Origin: Armillaria gallica
Taxonomy: Eukaryota; Basidiomycota; Agaricomycetes; Agaricales; Physalacriaceae
DNA: 64,000 bases
Reading direction: 5' to 3'
NCBI GenBank assembly: GCA_037576215.1
Contig: JBANDB010000016.1
Coordinates: 248,001-312,000, forward strand
Of the stretch, positions 58,547 to 64,000 are shown piece by piece. The position numbers and the translations under genes are program-made. The notes below the pieces were generated by a model. That model had not been told where the DNA came from and ran no database searches. It worked only from the letters and a program-made list of their open reading frames with translations. The first letter of the stretch is position 1. Each line of letters begins with the position of its first letter.

Positions 58547-59357
58547 CTTCAGGCAGCTTTAGGAACTATTGCTTTCTAACCCTTGCCATTGAACTTCAAA
58601 CTTTGGCTTTGCAGTTCTCATTTCTAGACCCTTGACCCTGGTACGGATCCCAGTAATATCTAGAAGCGGTCGCAAATAGGAGCACCGTGGATGCGTCAAG
58701 TGGATGTGTGCGCATTGATATGTTCACTGACATAGATGGCCATCCTTACTTTGTACCGCTTGTTCGCCGAATCCTCTTATAGCGTGCATTCATATCCTGA
58801 TTTGTACCATGCATGTAGTATCCTTGCATTTGTTTTAGAAAAATTCCTTCAGCAGTAGCTAATTGATATCGGGCATCAAAGTAGGGAGGAAGGGTAGCAG
58901 GCATTCGGTCAGGGTGATGGACATTTTTATCTTATGACACTTTGGATGGCATAGATATACATCCAGTGAATCTCCCTCTTTGTTCTTATCCTGAATATGT
59001 TTTGTCACTCCTACAATCTCCTTCCCCAGGCATACATTAACCATGATTGTGGTTGATGAGCATTATTTCATGCTATCCTGGGTAAGGAACCCTTTCAACA
59101 GAGTGTTGACAGCCTCGAGCATGGACAAAGTAACCTTAATTCACAACACGGTAAATCGTTGTTTGCCTTGTAGATGTCTGCGAATCCCTATGCACTTGTC
59201 AGAGGATATCACTTCTGATAGGTTTCCATCCTGAATGATTACATCCTTTGGTTATCTTATCTTATCTTACAGCACGATTCACTGACCCCACAGTACTGCG
59301 AGTTTGATGCCGGCTTCTGCATCACCCTCTACAGCACCAGTCTTACCAACAACGACC
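58547..59357. other. Upstream flank of helical gene, no intact ORF
   Basis: 58,860-59,160 resembles 9,984-10,253 on the minus strand (TLSMLEAVNTLLKGFLTQD readable), but the start codon is GTG and a TGA follows, so that ORF is dead here. Confidence 0.4.
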
Positions 59358-60044
59358 ATGCCCACACTCAAAGCTTGTCTCAAAGTTGCCGATATCGCTG
59401 AAGCTTCCAGTGTACCGTACATTGAGAACGTAGCCAAGATCACCGTAGTCATCTTCAAGCTCCTCAAGGTTCATTTAATCATACTTTGCAATATGAATGT
59501 TGTCACTGACTTTGTGTCCTATAGCAAAAGGGAAAGAACAAGAAGGATTTCAAGGAGCTCTGTGAGAGCATCACAAACATGATTGTCATCATTGACACCC
59601 TAGTTTGTATGCAAGGCGAGGCAGGAGCGCTGTATTTTATGGGCATTTGCACTGAAATGGAAGGGTGGGTGACGTTTTCTGTCCTTAACAGCTACTGACT
59701 GGTCCGACGACAGTTATCTCAAAGGCATGGTGCAAGACATCAAGGATATTGAGCAAAAGCACCATGGCCTGAAAGGCTTCTTCTGTGTTGACAAATTCCA
59801 AGATGCCATCCAGGCTTACAGGAGGTGAGTGGATGATTTGAAGATGGACTTTATGGTAATATTCTGCTTCCAGATTTTTTGTGCCACATCTCACGTTCTG
59901 CTGTAGATCCATTCAGTGGGCTGCCTGTTGATGAATGCAATGCCACAGGCTACTATGCATCACTCTGAGGACTCAGAGGTGTTTGTTTTCCAGATCCTGA
60001 AAAAGCCTGTTGCAATCACTGCTCTTTTTAAAAAAAAACCCTGA
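59358..60044 (+). pseudogene. Helical-bundle family copy, premature stop
   Basis: Exons 59,358-59,468, 59,525-59,664, 59,714-59,855 and 59,907-60,044, all with GT..AG borders. It starts MPTLKACLKVADIAEASS, and exon 2 starts QKGKNKKDFKELCESITNM. In exon 3 the frame meets TGA at 59,826-59,828 (IQAYRR-stop), where other copies have a His codon. The same bases form GTGAGT, a strong donor, so an alternative splice to 59,907 is conceivable. The exon 4 reading ends AITALFKKKP. Confidence 0.7.
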
Positions 60045-60835
60045 TCTGAAGGTTTCATGTCAGACCAGTTTGCCTCAGTACCAGTTTGCCTAAGTACCAG
60101 ATCAATTGATCAGCCACAGACTTTCTTTTAATAGCTTTACCATTTCAGTATACACTTAATTCATTCTCACACCTACGTTCAAAATTCAATGCACTTTGTT
60201 TTGCAGCTCACATGGAAGGTGTAAATTGTTATTTCACTAATATAACACAGCCACTGGCAGGGAATTAATTTGAGCTGGGCACTAACAATTACGTTTCAAG
60301 CATTGGTATGGTCGGTTGTCAGTGAACTGGGTCACTTCACTGAAGAATAAGTAGAGAGAGGCTCGTTTCCATCCATTCAGCTAGTAGGAGCTTTCAATGT
60401 GGCTATGTTAAGATACATCTCTTTCCATGGCATCTTTGGCCATATCTCACATGAACAGAAAGCCAATATTTAAATTCTGGCTTGATAGCACATTACTCGT
60501 CGCACCTTCTTACAATATTTACTTACCCCTTGGCTGACACCAGAAAATCAACCCAGGGAGTTAGAGTAGTGAATATGCCCTTTGACAGAACCAAAATGTG
60601 GAGAGAAATATTTCTTACGTGGCGATCAAAGTGAGCCATGAAGGTATTGTTTACTTTCCAAAGAGTCCAAGACTATCTCAGTTCAGCACTGAACACTCTT
60701 GGAACACTCTGGAGCAATGAGGCCTGTGACTCATAATTATTTGTGGATTATCGGTTCGCTTGTCATAGTTACAGATCCAAGATCCATGAATAAGTAATAG
60801 AGACAGCTGGCTCGGTTATCTGTTGGTACTACTTA
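60045..60835. repeat. Uninterrupted intergenic unit of a convergent pair
   Basis: Non-coding. It matches 34,024-34,513, then 35,937-36,125, then 45,544-45,590, that is, the same unit without the Tc1-like and chromovirus insertions. Confidence 0.6.
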
Positions 60836-61507
60836 TCACATGCTATCCTTTCTATAAATCCAAGGACAGGGATACCTGGATCCAGACTCCACTGATCCTT
60901 CTATCGATGCTGTTTCCTTCATGTTTCGAATCTTGGCGAGGATGTGGTGGATCTCAATAAGCGCCATCATACTGTCCCCCGGAATGTGTATCTACAGCAC
61001 GTAAGGGATCAGACCATTGTCTTCACAAAGCAAAAGTTTACATACCAAGAAGTCCATCTTCAAGTCATCGACGTGCTTCTTGTAACCCTGGATGGTGCCT
61101 TGGAACTTGTTGACATAAAGAAAGCCCTGCCATGTTTGGGCTGTGCGCCTTTCAGATCGCAGGCTATGTCAGTGAAGTAACCATCAGCTGTGGAGGAGAT
61201 ACAGCATGGGAGAACGGTGACTGATCCTTCCATCTCTGCGCCAATGTCCCGGAAATAGGCTGCTTCTCGCTCCCCATACATACAGGCAAGGCTGTATCTG
61301 CAATGCTGTGGCACAGCTCCTTCATGCCCATTGTCTTCTTTGTTCTTTGCTTTCTTATATTGACACTGCAGAGTCAGGGGCAAGAATTATATCCATTGGT
61401 GAAAGCAGCATGTATGCTATGACAACCTTGGTGAACCTCTCGACCTATTGTATACCAGAAGCCTCGATGAGACTGGCGACTTCGAGAAAGGCATTGAGAG
61501 CGTGCAT
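60836..61507 (-). pseudogene. Helical-bundle family copy, multiple lesions
   Basis: ATG at 61,507 on the minus strand, MHALNAFLEVASLIEASGI, then TAG where Tyr is expected. Exon 2 (KKAKNKED, then after a shift MKELCHSIADTA) and exon 3 (VNKFQGTIQGYKKHVDDLKM) each need a frame change. Exon 4 is open: MMALIEIHHILAKIRNMKET, ending at TGA 60,836-60,838. This C-terminus differs from that of the plus-strand copies. Confidence 0.65.
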
Positions 61508-62989
61508 GGTGACATGTGCTTGGAAATGTGTGTGCTGTAGAGGCTGGACATCTATCATCACGACGATAGGAACGTGTGCTGGACAATGTTCTAAGATGAT
61601 TCAAGACCAGCATCCTTTGAAGACGTACCGAATCTAGTGTTACACGGGACATGAGATGGGATACGCTGTGTTCCAGGAAGCAGACCATTGATAGTGGTGC
61701 GTATTACATGTATAAATGTGAAAGACGATGACAATGTTAAAATCTGGGCATTCTGAACTCGGAGAGACTATCTTTTGAGCTACAATTAGGGCCAGCACTA
61801 GTGTAAATTGGTGATATATGGATAATGGGTTGGAAGGTGCATACTATTAGTCTCTGCATAATGGTAGATCTGCTCGATTCAATTATCAAAGACAAGATGT
61901 GTGAATGAAGGAGAGCGGAATTTATTTCATAGTCTGCACTAGTAATTATTGATTCCACCCTCTCAGGAGTCAGGACTATCCTCTTTGAGTTACCTCAGAT
62001 CCATGGTTATCTGATGATAAATTAATCATTTCCAACTTCGAAGGGCATAGGCAGTTCAGCACAGGCACGGAGGACAAGTCTGAGAAATCAAATCTAGAAA
62101 CTGCAGGAGCAAGCATAAGTACACATGGAATTGCAATGTGAGAGTGAAAAGGACTGGCCAGTAGATAACGGAAAGTCATTATTTTCACGAGTACCAGAGT
62201 ATCAACAATGACAGCTGAACAATCCAAGAATCATGATGCAGCAACAGGTATAGGTCTTTGGGCTTCTGGCAGCTGCGTCACTTGCTTTGGTGATAGCATT
62301 CCTTGGTTGGAGGGCCACGATCACTGCGGTGATTGTTGATAGCTGGGGGAGCGGTTTATGTGGGAGTATTACGGGAATCAGAACACCCTGATCAAGATTT
62401 GAAGGGGAAGACCATCACAAGTTAAAGTCAGCGAGTACGACTTGAGGACTATCATGCAGCATAGAGGACTGCTTAGTGCAGCAGCAGAGTCCGATGATTA
62501 CCAGGAGGCATGTTCACCCTAGCCCCGCAATTTGTGATTGGGCAATGAGCAGAAGTCAGTCTTTCGTCTTGTTTATATGACATACAGAGCAAGTTCAGCA
62601 GGAAGGAGCGTATCCACTAGTATAGAAGCGCAGCATGTGTCTAGATAGATCATGCAGAAAGTTGTCTTTGTACAAGACCAAGTCATTGTGGAGGCAGGAT
62701 CACCTGCTTACTTATCCAGCACGATGAGACATCGCATTGATGGCATGGGAACTATTGGCGCTTTTTGTCTCACTTCTTTGACCTCTCCATAATCAAGCCA
62801 TCCTAGGTCGTGCACCTGGGCCACCATGGTGACACCATCGTCTGGAGGTCACTTAACATTCAATTTCATAGTCCAACATTCCCCCAGTTCTTTGAAGCAG
62901 GCGGATCTATGCGGCGGAAAGGAAGGACTTGAGCTGAGGGCCACCTATATTTATCGTTTGACTGGCTATATGCGCTAGTTATTATGCGT
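61508..62989. repeat. Segmentally duplicated spacer
   Basis: Third copy of the block seen at 600-1,960 and 52,230-53,530. No convincing gene. Confidence 0.5.
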
Positions 62990-64000
62990 TGATGGGCCTA
63001 AGACTTCCATGGCAATGGCAACACCAACTCAGAATGAGCTTGGTTAATTAACGTAGTAGCATGGCAATCAAGGCGATCATGTGTGCTCGTGGTTCAGGGC
63101 ACCTCTATGCAGTAGAACAATTCCTCTATATGCAAGAATACACTGCAACTTTAAGTCTGCGAAGTAGTACTGCTTGGTAGTCGAGTACTAAATGCTATGG
63201 CTTCAAGCCGGTAGGGATCTCTCGAAATGAGAGGGAACAAAAACGGGTATGATGTGAATACCATGAATCCATATGAGAAAACGTGCTGTGAGACTAGAAA
63301 ACATCGCTCAATGGTAATCGGAGCGGGGTGAACGATGGAGAATATACTAAATGGTCGGCAATAGTCTATGGGTGAGTGAGGCAATGAGAAAACGGTGTGG
63401 GGACTGCGAGTGGCGAAATAAACGTGGAACGAGGTGCTGAGGGTGGACTGGCAAGAGAAAACGTGGAACTACGAAAACTGGTGGCGATATTGGTCCTATA
63501 TGATGCAAGGGTGCTGAGTCGATGTTGAAACTTGTCTGGTACTGAAACAATCCTATCCTATGTCAAACTAACCTTCAAGTCCACTCGAGGGACTGATACT
63601 ATACGAAAACTGGCTGAAACTGATTCTAAGTCTGCTCTGAGACTACCCAAGTGGGTGACGATAACAATGGTGAAAGTGAAACTGTAAAAACTCCAATGGT
63701 GCGAAAGTGAAATGATGATGGCCTATAAAAGATAATGGGGGCGAGGTATAGCACGGCGATCACATATTGGCACAGTATGAGCGTGCACCAATAGTGTTAA
63801 GAGCGAAGAGCGCATAGGGAAGGACTCTTCACAGTTAAAAATTGTGAGATAACTCTGGTGAGCTCAAGAGTCGATGTGCAATCGAGAATATGCTGGTGCA
63901 AACAGTATATTGCCATAGAACGGTGAATAAATGTTGTTTACTGGCAATAGACTAGAGCGTGACTATAATTGATGTAGTCTGGGGTCAACTAGAGATGAAC
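62990..64000 (-). repeat. LTR of giant element family (cut by window end)
   Basis: Starts TGATGGGCCTAAGACTTCCA and follows the 14,939-16,627 LTR closely for 1,011 bp. Same orientation as the giant element. Either a solo LTR or the 3' end of another element beyond the window. Confidence 0.85.

Overview
The window looks like repeat-rich accessory DNA from a filamentous basidiomycete, probably an Agaricomycete. Introns are short (about 50-60 nt, GT-AG). Ty3/gypsy elements of fungal type dominate, one of them with a chromodomain. Open reading frames are broken mainly by C-to-T and G-to-A changes, often CGA to TGA. I see no ordinary housekeeping gene. Only two genes look intact, and they belong to the same small multicopy family.

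Layout: (1) 1-14,851 and 31,933-62,989 are one ancestral segment duplicated several times. It carries eight copies of a four-exon gene for a short helical protein (about 185-205 aa) that resembles the HeLo/MLKL-type helical N-terminal domains of fungal NLR-like proteins. The copies are 1-366(-), 7,887-8,652(-), 10,479-11,195(+), 33,302-34,023(+), 45,589-49,022(-, split), 54,143-54,924(+), 59,358-60,044(+) and 60,836-61,507(-). The 7,887 copy is intact, and the 54,143 copy is intact if an upstream ATG is used. (2) Two fold-back (palindromic) elements, 2,965-6,388 and 49,241-52,211, share termini and 7-bp target duplications. (3) 14,939-31,932 is a 17-kb LTR retrotransposon transcribed on the minus strand. 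Between the end of pol and the 3' LTR it carries two multi-exon genes on the opposite strand; each predicted protein has a Zn2Cys6-like cysteine cluster. A second copy of its polypurine tract lies between them. (4) 34,516-35,934 is a TA-flanked, Tc1/mariner-like non-autonomous insertion. (5) 36,126-45,543 is a Ty3/gypsy chromovirus with 384-bp LTRs, a perfect 5-bp target duplication and a primer-binding site complementary to its own LTR near the predicted transcript start (Tf1/sushi-type self-priming). Its protease is interrupted by a 1.39-kb solo LTR. (6) 46,082-48,802 is an unclassified 2.7-kb insertion with a 1-kb tandem duplication and five tRNA T-arm-like modules. (7) 58,457-58,546 is a tRNA-Gly-like sequence. 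(8) 62,990 to the end is another copy of the giant element's LTR.

The helical-protein genes occur as convergent pairs (plus then minus). The 59,358/60,836 pair keeps the uninterrupted versions of the sites where the Tc1-like element and the chromovirus inserted in the 33,302/45,589 pair, so the order of events can be read: duplication, then transposon invasion, then C-to-T decay. The strongest candidate for something undescribed is the giant retrotransposon with spliced antisense zinc-cluster genes and a duplicated polypurine tract; the second is the array of stand-alone helical-bundle genes.
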